Below, piece after piece: positions 9,132 through 17,149 of a DNA stretch of 64,000 bases. The notes below the pieces were generated by a model that had not been told where the DNA came from, did not search any database, and saw only the letters and a list, made by a program, of their open reading frames with translations. The DNA lies in contig NZ_JAFCJI010000001.1 of NCBI RefSeq assembly GCF_018131105.1, forward strand, positions 1,302,001-1,366,000, given 5' to 3'. The position numbers were made by a program, and so were the translations under genes. The stretch's first letter is position 1. Each line of letters opens with the position of its first letter. The stretch comes from Bradyrhizobium manausense (GTDB lineage Bacteria; Pseudomonadota; Alphaproteobacteria; Rhizobiales; Xanthobacteraceae).

Positions 9132-10037
9132 ATGTTCGCCCTGACATTTCTCGGCACCTCCGCCAGCGTTCCATCTGCAGAGCGCAACCATCCCGCGCTC
9201 CTCCTGGAGGTCGCAGGCGAGCGCATGCTGATCGATTGCGGCGAGGGGACGCAGCGCCAGTTGCTGCGCAGTGGCGCCGGCTTTCGGCGGCTCGATCGCA
9301 TTCTGTTGACGCACGGACATCTCGATCATGTGCTGGGCATCCCCGGCCTGTTCTCAACATTGGGGCTACGGCAGACCTCCGAAACGATGACCATTCATGG
9401 CGGCCCCGCCACGCTGGATCTTGTCGTTCGCATGCTGGCAGGCCTATGGGGCGCGGGAAGGGCGCCGATCTCCGTACAATTCACGCCGCTCGCTGCAGGG
9501 CTGGTCGCCGACGCCGGCGATTTTACGATCGATTGTTTTCCGGTCCGCCACCGCGACACCGACAGCTTTGGATTCTCTTTCCAGAGTCCCGCGCGCCGCC
9601 ACCTCTTGCCTGATCGCCTGTCCGCGCTTGGCGTGCCCAATGGTCCCGCGCGCGGCGAACTGGCTGCAGGGCGGCCTATCACTGATGAAGGCGGCCGGAC
9701 GATCGACCCGGACGATGTTCTGGGGCCACCGAGCGGCGGCAAGAAGCTGGTCGTGATCGGCGATACCGAGACCACCGACGGACTCTCCAATCACGTCGCG
9801 GATGCCGACCTGCTGGTGATCGAGGCGACGTTCCTGGATCGCGACGCGCCGACCGCGCGCGACTACGGCCATCTCACCGCGGCAGAGGCGGCCCGGTTCG
9901 CGGCCGCAAATAACGTCCGGCAGCTGGTGCTCACGCATCTGTCCGGCCGCTATGAGGACGATGAGATCCTGGCCGAGGCGGCAAAGATTTTTCCGAGCGT
10001 GCGGATCGCCGCCGACTTCGATCGCATCGCTGTTTAG
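9132..10037 (+). CDS. rnz: Ribonuclease Z / metallo-beta-lactamase-fold hydrolase
   Basis: A 301-residue metallo-beta-lactamase-fold protein of the ElaC/RNase Z group, which cleaves the 3' trailer from tRNA precursors. The zinc motif HGHLDH lies at residues 61-66. Further ligands fit RHRDTDSFGF (about 138), VIGDTE (about 213) and LTHLSGRY (about 270), the last being the C-terminal histidine typical of RNase Z. The N-terminus MFALTFLGTSASVPS is also typical. The nearby tRNA-Gln encodes its own CCA, and such tRNAs are handled differently from CCA-less ones. Closely related MBL proteins with other substrates exist, hence some reserve. Confidence 0.88.
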   Translation: MFALTFLGTSASVPSAERNHPALLLEVAGERMLIDCGEGTQRQLLRSGAGFRRLDRILLTHGHLDHVLGIPGLFSTLGLRQTSETMTIHGGPATLDLVVRMLAGLWGAGRAPISVQFTPLAAGLVADAGDFTIDCFPVRHRDTDSFGFSFQSPARRHLLPDRLSALGVPNGPARGELAAGRPITDEGGRTIDPDDVLGPPSGGKKLVVIGDTETTDGLSNHVADADLLVIEATFLDRDAPTARDYGHLTAAEAARFAAANNVRQLVLTHLSGRYEDDEILAEAAKIFPSVRIAADFDRIAV

Positions 10038-10158
10038 GCCGCGCGCGTTGCACGGCCATTAATCTTACCTGTCAAGGTTGACGCGACTTCATTCCCGCAG
10101 CCGCGCATCAGCGCGGTATTTTCGCGAGATCAGAAATCAATCTTGTATTGAGAGTATC

Positions 10159-10362
10159 ATGTCGCATTCTGTTGAATTGATCGTTGCGGGCTATGTGAGG
10201 CTGAACGATCGCGATTCGCTGGAAGATATTTTGGCGCATCGCCAGGATCTGCTGCGGCAATTGGTGGCCGTGACGGGTGTCGACCCGAAGAGGTCGATCG
10301 CGCAGGTGAGCGAGGAAATCACCATCATCGAAGCCGGGCTTGCGACGCTCGTCCCGGAATAA
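10159..10362 (+). CDS. Small hypothetical protein, 67 aa
   Basis: A short soluble, helical protein (MSHSVELIVAGYVRLNDR...). The frame is open from 10078, but the upstream codons are Arg/Ser-rich and unconvincing, so I take the ATG at 10159. The pattern LEDILAHRQDLLRQLV followed by SIAQVSEEITIIEAGLATL suggests two helices. No family is recognised. It lies between rnz and the convergent iclR. Confidence 0.6.
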   Translation: MSHSVELIVAGYVRLNDRDSLEDILAHRQDLLRQLVAVTGVDPKRSIAQVSEEITIIEAGLATLVPE

Positions 10363-10389
10363 GCCGACGTCAAGATTGCGCTTCGGCGC

Positions 10390-11256
10390 TCAGCTCAGCA
10401 TGCCCGACTTGATCGTGATGTCCTGCACCTTGCTCGTCAGCTGCATCAGCCTCGGCAGCGCCTGATCGCGAAAGGTCGGCATATCCATGCGCGTTGCGTC
10501 CACGGTGACGCTCAGCCCCGCGATCACAAAACCTTGCGCGTCGAGAATCGGCGTCGCCAGCGTACGCAGGCCATAGGCGTTCTCGCCGTCGGAGACGGCA
10601 TGGCCCTTCTTCTTCACCTGATCGAGCCGCGCGAGCAGGGCATCGAGATCGGTCAGCGTTCGCTCCGATAGTTTGACGCGAGGTCGTAACTCCAGCCGCT
10701 GGATCTGCTCGTCGCGCTGAAGCTGCGCCAGCATGGCATGGCCGAGCGCGGCACTGTAGGCGGGGATGCGCGTGCCCGGCCGGCGATCCATCTTGTGCCG
10801 GTCGAGGCCGGCGCCGACGCGCGCGAGGTAGATCACGTCACCGCCATCGAGGATGCCGAGCGAGGCCGCATCGCCGACCTCAGGCACGAGGTCGCGCAAC
10901 AAGGGCTCGACGATGGTGCGCAACGATCCATGCGACAGCACGGTGTAACCAAGGTCGAGACAGGCGACGCCAAGGCGGAACCGGCGACTCTGCGGCACCG
11001 CCTGGAGATAGCCGAGTTCGATCAGGGTCTGAATCAGCCGGAACGCGGTCCCGCGGTCGAGATCGGCACGTGCGGCAACTTCACTCAGCGTCAGTTCGAA
11101 CGCCTCGCTGGTGAAACTCTTGAGCACGGCGAAGGCCTTGCCGACGGACGCGACATAATTCTTCGGGTTCTTATCCCCGGCGTTGTTCGGGGGCGCTTCC
11201 AATCCGCGCTTTGCAGCCTTCTTTTCGCCCTTGGCCATGCCCGTATGTCCTGCCAT
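10390..11256 (-). CDS. IclR-family transcriptional regulator of the divergent catabolic operon
   Basis: A regulator of about 288 residues with an N-terminal winged helix (SVGKAFAVLKSF...LTLSEVAARADLDRGTAFRLIQTLIELGYL) and a C-terminal IclR effector domain (about residues 110-280) ending in the usual FVIAGLSVTVDA segment. It is divergent from the DapA/kinase/PdxA2/alcohol dehydrogenase operon with a perfect palindrome in between, so it very likely controls that operon in response to a pathway intermediate. Start is uncertain: GTG at 11265, ATG at 11256 and ATG at 11238 are all possible. AGGA sits before the last. Confidence 0.87.
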   Translation of the reverse strand: MAGHTGMAKGEKKAAKRGLEAPPNNAGDKNPKNYVASVGKAFAVLKSFTSEAFELTLSEVAARADLDRGTAFRLIQTLIELGYLQAVPQSRRFRLGVACLDLGYTVLSHGSLRTIVEPLLRDLVPEVGDAASLGILDGGDVIYLARVGAGLDRHKMDRRPGTRIPAYSAALGHAMLAQLQRDEQIQRLELRPRVKLSERTLTDLDALLARLDQVKKKGHAVSDGENAYGLRTLATPILDAQGFVIAGLSVTVDATRMDMPTFRDQALPRLMQLTSKVQDITIKSGMLS

Positions 11257-11318
11257 GACAGCCACAGCCCTTGACGCGGCGGCAGCCTGATCTTACCAAC
11301 GGGGCAGATTATAACAAA

Positions 11319-11335
11319 TGTTCGCATTCCGAACA
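11319..11335. promoter_or_regulatory. Operator-like palindrome for the IclR regulator
   Basis: TGTTCG-CATTC-CGAACA is a perfect 6-bp inverted repeat with a 5-bp spacer, about 28 bp upstream of the TTG start of the first operon gene and inside the divergent promoter region. Position and size suit an IclR-family binding site. The binding is inferred. Confidence 0.65.
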
Positions 11336-11362
11336 ACATCGATCTAACGATCGGAGGAAGCT

Positions 11363-12298
11363 TTGTCGACATCATCGCTGCACCCCCAGTCCCTGCACCC
11401 ACATGGCGTGTTCTCCGCCGCGCTGACGCCGCTCGACGCCGACCTCGCGCCCGATCATGCGCGCTTCGTCGCGCATTGCCGCTATCTGCTGGACGAAGGC
11501 TGCGACGCGATCGCGATGCTTGGCACCACGGGGGAGGCAAACTCCTTCTCGGTCGCCGAGCGCACCGCGCTGCTGGAGGCCGTGGTCGCCGGCGGCATCA
11601 AGCCGAACCAATTGCTGCCGGGCACCGGCGTCGCCGCGTTCACCGACACCATCGCGCTGACGCGCCACGCGCTGTCGGTGGGTGTCGAGACCGTGGTGAT
11701 GCTGCCGCCGTTCTACTACAAGAACGTCAGCGATGACGGCGTCTATGCCGCCTACAGCGAGATCATCCAGCGCATCGGCGATGCCAAGCTCAAGATCGTG
11801 CTCTACCACATCCCGCAGATGTCGATGCAGCCGATCTCGCATGCGCTGATCGAGCGGCTGCGCAAGGCCTATCCGTCGACCGTCGTCGGCATCAAGGACT
11901 CCTCAGGTGACTTTGCCAACATGACTGCGATGGTCGAGCGGTTCCCGGGCTTCTCGGTGCTGACTGGCGCCGATCCGTTGCTGCTGCCGCTGCTGCGCAA
12001 GGGCGGCGCGGGCTGCATCACCGCGACGTCGAACCTCGTCGCGCGCGATCTCGCCTATGTGTTCAAGCATTTCCGCGACAGCGACGACGATGCGTCGCTG
12101 AAGGCGGCGCAGGGACGCATCGTCAAGGCGCGCGAGCTGGTCTCGCGCTTTGCGCAGATGCCGTCCCTGAAGGCGTTGGTCGCCGAGCGCACCGGTCACG
12201 CCGGTTGGGAGCGCCTGCGGCCGCCACTGGAGACCCTGCCGGCAGCTCAACGAAAAGAACTGCTCGCGAGTGCAGCGGCTTTCGCTGCTGCTGCTTAG
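11363..12298 (+). CDS. Dihydrodipicolinate synthase (DapA)/N-acetylneuraminate lyase family protein
   Basis: A 311-residue class I aldolase-type TIM barrel. The family signature GTTGE is at residues 54-58, the catalytic tyrosine at 148 (LYHIPQ) and the Schiff-base lysine at 178 (GIKDSSGD). It starts with TTG behind a strong GGAGGAAG. It is unlikely to be the biosynthetic lysine enzyme, because it opens an operon with a four-carbon acid-sugar kinase, a PdxA2-type dehydrogenase and an iron alcohol dehydrogenase under an IclR regulator. A catabolic pyruvate- or keto-acid-releasing lyase, or a dehydratase, is more likely. The substrate is unknown. Confidence 0.85.
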   Translation: MSTSSLHPQSLHPHGVFSAALTPLDADLAPDHARFVAHCRYLLDEGCDAIAMLGTTGEANSFSVAERTALLEAVVAGGIKPNQLLPGTGVAAFTDTIALTRHALSVGVETVVMLPPFYYKNVSDDGVYAAYSEIIQRIGDAKLKIVLYHIPQMSMQPISHALIERLRKAYPSTVVGIKDSSGDFANMTAMVERFPGFSVLTGADPLLLPLLRKGGAGCITATSNLVARDLAYVFKHFRDSDDDASLKAAQGRIVKARELVSRFAQMPSLKALVAERTGHAGWERLRPPLETLPAAQRKELLASAAAFAAAA

Positions 12299-12316
12299 GG
12301 CGGCCACGGGAGCGGC

Positions 12317-13425
12317 ATGACGATGATGCGCGTCCGCATGCTTGCCGACGATCTCACCGGCGCGCTCGACACCGCGGCGGAGTTCGTCGGCCTGTGCGGA
12401 CCGTTCGATGTCGTCTGGGCAGATGCGCCCGCGACGGCCGGCTCTGCGAGCCTGGCCATAGACAGCGGCACGAGGGAGCGTTCGAAAGCCGAGAGCGTCG
12501 AGATCGTCGCGCGGCTGGCGCCGCTGCTGCGTGATGGAGAGATCGCCTACAAAAAGGTCGACAGCCTGCTCCGCGGCGCCTGGGCGGCCGAACTCGGCGC
12601 CTGCCTGAGCTCGGGCCACTGGGCATCATGCGTGGTGGCGCCTGCTTTCGACTATCAAGGACGCCGCACCGTCGAGGGTCAGCAATATGCGCGGACCGTG
12701 CAGGGCGACTGGCATCGCGTCGGCGACAATTTGCTGGATCAATTGAGGCGGGACGGTATCGAGGCGCGGCGGGGCAATCCCGACACGCTGGAGCTTGGCG
12801 GTGTTCAGGTCTTCGATGCCGAGAGCGATCTCGATCTTGATCGCGTCGTCGAGATGGCGCAACGGATGCCAGGGCCCGTGCTTTGGTGCGGCAGCGGCGG
12901 CCTGGCCGGCGCACTCGCGCGTGGGCACCGCGCAGACGTGCTTTCGCAGTTGCAGCGACCGGTGCTCGGCTTGTTCGGGTCCGACCAGGTGACAACCGCA
13001 TCCCAGCTCGCGGCGTGTGGTGAGGCCGCCATCGCCTTGGCCGAAGGCGAGGGCGGCGTCCGTGTTCAGCGCCAGCTTGCAAACGACAGCGTTGCCCTGG
13101 TGAAATTCGCGCTTCCCGATGGCCTTTCGCGCGCCGATGCCGCGCAGCGGATCACCCACAAATTGACGACGCTGATCGCAGCGCTTGACGCGCCCGGAAC
13201 ACTGATCGTTGCTGGTGGCGAGACGCTGAAGGCCGTATGCCTTGCCCTTGGCGCGCATGCGCTCCAGGTCACGGGGCGCATCGTGCCGGGCTTGCCGCGC
13301 TCGACGCTGCAAGGCGGCCGCTGGGCCGGCGTCGACATCATCTCGAAATCCGGAGCGTTCGGCGATCGCGACCTCTGGCGCGATCTGCTCCGGGATAATC
13401 ATCTGCTCACTAGGGAGAGCCCGTC

Positions 13426-13429
<4 letters not shown>
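12317..13429 (+). CDS. Four-carbon acid-sugar kinase (DUF1537; DtnK/OtnK-like)
   Basis: A 370-residue kinase of the DUF1537 family, whose characterised members phosphorylate D-threonate, 3-oxo-tetronates or related four-carbon acids with ATP. The N-terminal substrate domain carries ADDLTGALDTAAEF (residues about 9-22) and the KKVDSLLRG motif (about 78-86). The C-terminal nucleotide domain has LFGSDQVTTASQL and a glycine-rich VAGGETLKAV stretch. Length is slightly short of the usual 400-430. It overlaps the next gene by ATGA (4 bp), so the kinase and the PdxA2-type dehydrogenase are translationally coupled, as in the D-threonate pathway. Confidence 0.87.
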
Positions 13430-14454
<1,025 letters not shown>

Positions 14455-14470
14455 TGAGATCGAGCCTACG

Positions 14471-15601
14471 ATGACGAACGCCTTCACGCCCATCGAAATC
14501 CTCCGCCCCACCATCCTGGAGTTCGGCAAGGGCACGATCACGGCCGCTGCGCGCTTCGCCGAGCGGATCGGCGCCAAGCGGCCGCTGGTGATTTCAGATC
14601 CCTTCAATGCGCGTCGCGTCGACACGCTGGCGCTGCCGGGCGCCGTGAAGGTGTTCGGCGAAGTCAAGCCTGAGCCCGATCTGCCCAACCTCGAGAAGGC
14701 GGTCGCGATGGCGCGCGAGGTCAGGCCCGATCTCGTGGTCGGCTTCGGCGGCGGCAGCGCGATGGATCTCGCCAAGCTGGTCGCGGTGATGTGCACGGGT
14801 GATGTGGCCTTTGCCGACATCGTGGGACCGGAGAAAGTCGCCGGCCGCAGCGTCGCGCTGATGCAGATCCCGACCACCTCGGGCACCGGCAGTGAGGCCG
14901 GCACCCGCGCGCTGGTCACGGACCCCGTCAGCCAGAACAAGCAGGCGGTGCAAAGCCGCTTCATGCTGGCCGATATCGCCATCGTCGACCCCGATTTGAC
15001 GATGACCGTGCCGAAGGAAATCACGGCCGCGACCGGCGTCGATGCGCTGGCGCATTGCGTCGAGGCCTATACCAGCCGCAAGGCGCATCCGACAATTGAT
15101 CTCTATGCGATCGAGGGCGCGCGGCTGGTTGGACGCTACCTCAAGCGCGCAGTGGCCGACGGCGGCGATCGCGAGGCGCGTGCCGGTCTTTCGCTAGCCT
15201 CGCTCTATGGCGGCTATTGCCTGGGCCCGGTGAACACCACGGCCGGCCACGCCGTGGCCTATCCGCTCGGCACGCGCCATCACATTGCCCACGGCCTTGC
15301 CTGCGCGATCATCTTCCCGCACACGCTGGCGTTCAACATGCCGGCGGTCGAGGCGAAGACGGTGGCTGTGCTCGGCGCGCTCGGTCTGCCGGAGCAGCGC
15401 GATCCGAAACACGCGTTCGACGCGACCTACGCGTTCTGCAAGAACCTCGGCGTTGAGATGAAACTATCAGCCCTCGGTGTGCCCAAAGGCGACCTCGGTG
15501 TGATGGCCGACGAGGCGCATGCCATCCGCCGCTTGCTCGACAACAATCCGCGCGATTTGAGCCGGGATGCGATCCTCGGCATGTACGAAGTCGCGTTCTA
15601 G
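14471..15601 (+). CDS. Iron-containing alcohol dehydrogenase
   Basis: A 376-residue group III (Fe-type) alcohol dehydrogenase. It carries the nucleotide motif GGGSAMD (residues 93-99), TTSGTGSE (about 135-142) and the four metal ligands D191, H195, H260 and H274. The ATG at 14471 is chosen because the 17 codons upstream overlap pdxA2 and lack family character. The 16-bp gap makes it the last gene of the IclR-linked operon. It could oxidise the entering polyol or hydroxy acid, or reduce an aldehyde released by the DapA-like lyase. The sequence does not decide between these. Confidence 0.87.
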   Translation: MTNAFTPIEILRPTILEFGKGTITAAARFAERIGAKRPLVISDPFNARRVDTLALPGAVKVFGEVKPEPDLPNLEKAVAMAREVRPDLVVGFGGGSAMDLAKLVAVMCTGDVAFADIVGPEKVAGRSVALMQIPTTSGTGSEAGTRALVTDPVSQNKQAVQSRFMLADIAIVDPDLTMTVPKEITAATGVDALAHCVEAYTSRKAHPTIDLYAIEGARLVGRYLKRAVADGGDREARAGLSLASLYGGYCLGPVNTTAGHAVAYPLGTRHHIAHGLACAIIFPHTLAFNMPAVEAKTVAVLGALGLPEQRDPKHAFDATYAFCKNLGVEMKLSALGVPKGDLGVMADEAHAIRRLLDNNPRDLSRDAILGMYEVAF

Positions 15602-15772
15602 CCACATCGCCTCCGAGGCGAAGCGTTGGAAGAGGGTGATTTGACGTGGCGAGTACCCAGATGCGAGCGGGCTGTGATCCTTCCACCGCGGCGCTTGCCA
15701 GCCCGGGGACGAGCGGGTAGAACGCAGCACGCCTGAGAGGTGATTTGCGCCATCAGCGCTTCCGGCCGCAGT

Positions 15773-15804
15773 CGAACAAATCAGTAAGATATTGAATTTG
15801 TTCG
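15773..15804. other. Hairpin (9-bp perfect inverted repeat) directly upstream of tRNA-Gln
   Basis: CGAACAAAT (15773-15781) and ATTTGTTCG (15796-15804) form a perfect 9-bp inverted repeat with a 14-bp spacer. A G-U wobble and a G-C pair extend it outward. The tRNA begins 10 bp later. It may be a protein-binding site over the tRNA promoter or a hairpin in the 5' leader. Confidence 0.6.
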
Positions 15805-15814
15805 GCTATTCCAT

Positions 15815-15888
15815 TGGGGAATGGTGTAACGGTAGCACAACAGACTCTGACTCTGTTTGTCTAGGTTCGAATCCTAGTTCCCCAGCCA
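15815..15888 (+). tRNA. tRNA-Gln (anticodon CTG)
   Basis: A complete cloverleaf can be drawn: acceptor TGGGGAA/TTCCCCA, D arm GTGT...GCAC, anticodon stem ACAGA/TCTGT enclosing the loop CTCTGAC (anticodon CTG, reading CAG), T arm CTAGG-TTCGAAT-CCTAG. The discriminator base is G and CCA is encoded (15886-15888). The U1-A72 acceptor end is typical of bacterial tRNA-Gln. No integrase or repeated 3' end is seen near it. Confidence 0.95.
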
Positions 15889-16035
15889 ATTCCAGGCGTC
15901 TTCAAAGGTTTGCACTGACGCATATCCGGCAGCGCCGCAGCTCGCGGCGGTTTGCCTCACCGGAACATCGTCGTCGCCAGTCGGATCGCGGCGCCGTGGA
16001 TCGTCCTTGGGACACACAACCCAAGGAGATCCCAA

Positions 16036-16395
16036 ATGCCCTATATCGATGGTTTCGTCCTCGCCGTGCCCAAAGACAAGCTAGAGGCTTACAAGGCTCT
16101 GGCGCGAACGGCTTGCGCGGTGTGGATGGAGCATGGTGCGCTCGATTATGTCGAATGCATCGGCGACGACGTGCCATATGGCACGCTTACGTCATTTCCG
16201 CGCGCGGTGATGGCGACGGAAGATGAGGTCATGGTGTTTTCCTGGATCGTCTATCGCGACCGTGCGAGCCGCGATGCCGTCAACGCCAAGGTGATGGCCG
16301 ATTCCAGGCTCAAGAGCTCGGACATGCCGTTCGATGGCAAGCGCATGATCTATGGCGGCTTCGATACGCTGCTGCGCGCGAGCGATTTGGGCTGA
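16036..16395 (+). CDS. DUF1428 family protein (YbaA-like)
   Basis: A 119-residue protein of the DUF1428 family, which has a dimeric alpha/beta-barrel (ferredoxin-like) fold and no established activity. Typical features are MPYIDGFVLAVPKDKLEAYK at the start, the WMEHGALDYVECIGDDV segment (residues about 34-50), VFSWIVYRDRASRD and the ending MPFDGKRMIYGGF. AAGGAG before the ATG at 16036 fixes the start. Its last 46 bp overlap the end of the convergent tetR gene. Confidence 0.88.
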   Translation: MPYIDGFVLAVPKDKLEAYKALARTACAVWMEHGALDYVECIGDDVPYGTLTSFPRAVMATEDEVMVFSWIVYRDRASRDAVNAKVMADSRLKSSDMPFDGKRMIYGGFDTLLRASDLG

Positions 16396-17063
16396 CCGGC
16401 TTCGGCCTGAAGCAGCAGCAGCAGGCAATCGGCGAGCCGCGTCTCCATCTCTTTCGACCGGAGCGACAACGGCCCGGGATCGTTGAGGATCGCGTTCACC
16501 AGCGTGCCCAGCACGACCTGCAAGCCGAACGCAATCGCGCGGGTCCTGGCGGCTGTGCGGCCTTTGCCCATGGCCGCCAGCAGGAGAGGGGTGGCGCGTT
16601 CCGTGGTTGCCTTGGCCAGCGCCTTGAAGGGCGTCCATTGGTCGGGACGGGTGTCGTCATGCTGGAGCGCGGCGCGCAGCACGCCTTCGTGGTGGCGCAT
16701 CCAGACGATGATGCCGCTGACGACGATCCGGCACAGCTTGTCGAGATCGGTCGTGGGTGAGGGGCGCCTGATGTCGCCGAGCCGTTGCTCGCCGTCGCGT
16801 GCAGCGAGCGCCATCAGCGCGTTGAAATAGGCCTCCTTGCTCTCGAAGCGGCTGTAGAAGGCACCGACGGTGACGCCGACTTCAGCGCAGAGCGCTTCGA
16901 TTGAAACCTCGGCAAGGCTTCGTGTGCGCAGCATGTGGGCGCCTGCGCGCAATAGCGCCAGCGTCGTCTCGCGGCTGCGCTTCTGGCGTGAGGGGGCGAC
17001 GCCCGGCAGGTCGAAATCGCGAGAGCCGGGATCCCCGGAAGATGGCTGCGTCCGTACTTGCAT
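16350..17063 (-). CDS. TetR-family regulator, divergent from the arylsulfatase
   Basis: A 237-residue protein with a TetR helix-turn-helix at about residues 30-78 (SRETTLALLRAGAHMLRTRSLAEVSIEALCAEVGVTVGAFYSRFESKEAYF). The N-terminal 28 residues are a basic, disordered extension, and the C-terminal domain is helical. The effector is unknown. It is divergent from the sulfatase with only 86 bp between starts and an AT-rich palindrome there, so it probably regulates itself and the sulfatase. Its stop lies inside the end of the convergent DUF1428 gene, a 46-bp tail-to-tail overlap. Confidence 0.87.
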   Translation of the reverse strand: MQVRTQPSSGDPGSRDFDLPGVAPSRQKRSRETTLALLRAGAHMLRTRSLAEVSIEALCAEVGVTVGAFYSRFESKEAYFNALMALAARDGEQRLGDIRRPSPTTDLDKLCRIVVSGIIVWMRHHEGVLRAALQHDDTRPDQWTPFKALAKATTERATPLLLAAMGKGRTAARTRAIAFGLQVVLGTLVNAILNDPGPLSLRSKEMETRLADCLLLLLQAEAGQPKSLARSSVSKPP

Positions 17064-17081
17064 CCGTCCTAAAACATAATC

Positions 17082-17095
17082 ATAATTCGGATTAT
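17082..17095. promoter_or_regulatory. Operator-like AT-rich palindrome between tetR and sulfatase
   Basis: ATAATTCGGATTAT is palindromic at 12 of 14 positions, and a second register (ATAATC...GATTAT, 17076-17095) overlaps it. It is the only AT-rich patch in the 86-bp divergent gap, 18 bp from the tetR start. A TetR operator overlapping the promoters is the likely role. Confidence 0.55.
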
Positions 17096-17149
17096 AATTT
17101 AAGCCGGGACGAGCCGCTGGTCAACCGTGGCCGTGACAGGGAGCAACAG

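Noticed and set aside
11363..12298. Biosynthetic dapA
   Set aside because: Family membership is sound, but the IclR-linked catabolic operon, TTG start and lack of lysine genes argue for a catabolic lyase.
15815..15888. tRNA-Gln as a genomic-island attachment site
   Set aside because: No integrase, no repeated tRNA 3' end and no shift in gene character on either side.
16901..17149. Upstream extension of the arylsulfatase frame
   Set aside because: It would overlap the divergent tetR gene and its promoter. The ATG at 17150 has a ribosome site and family-like N-terminus.
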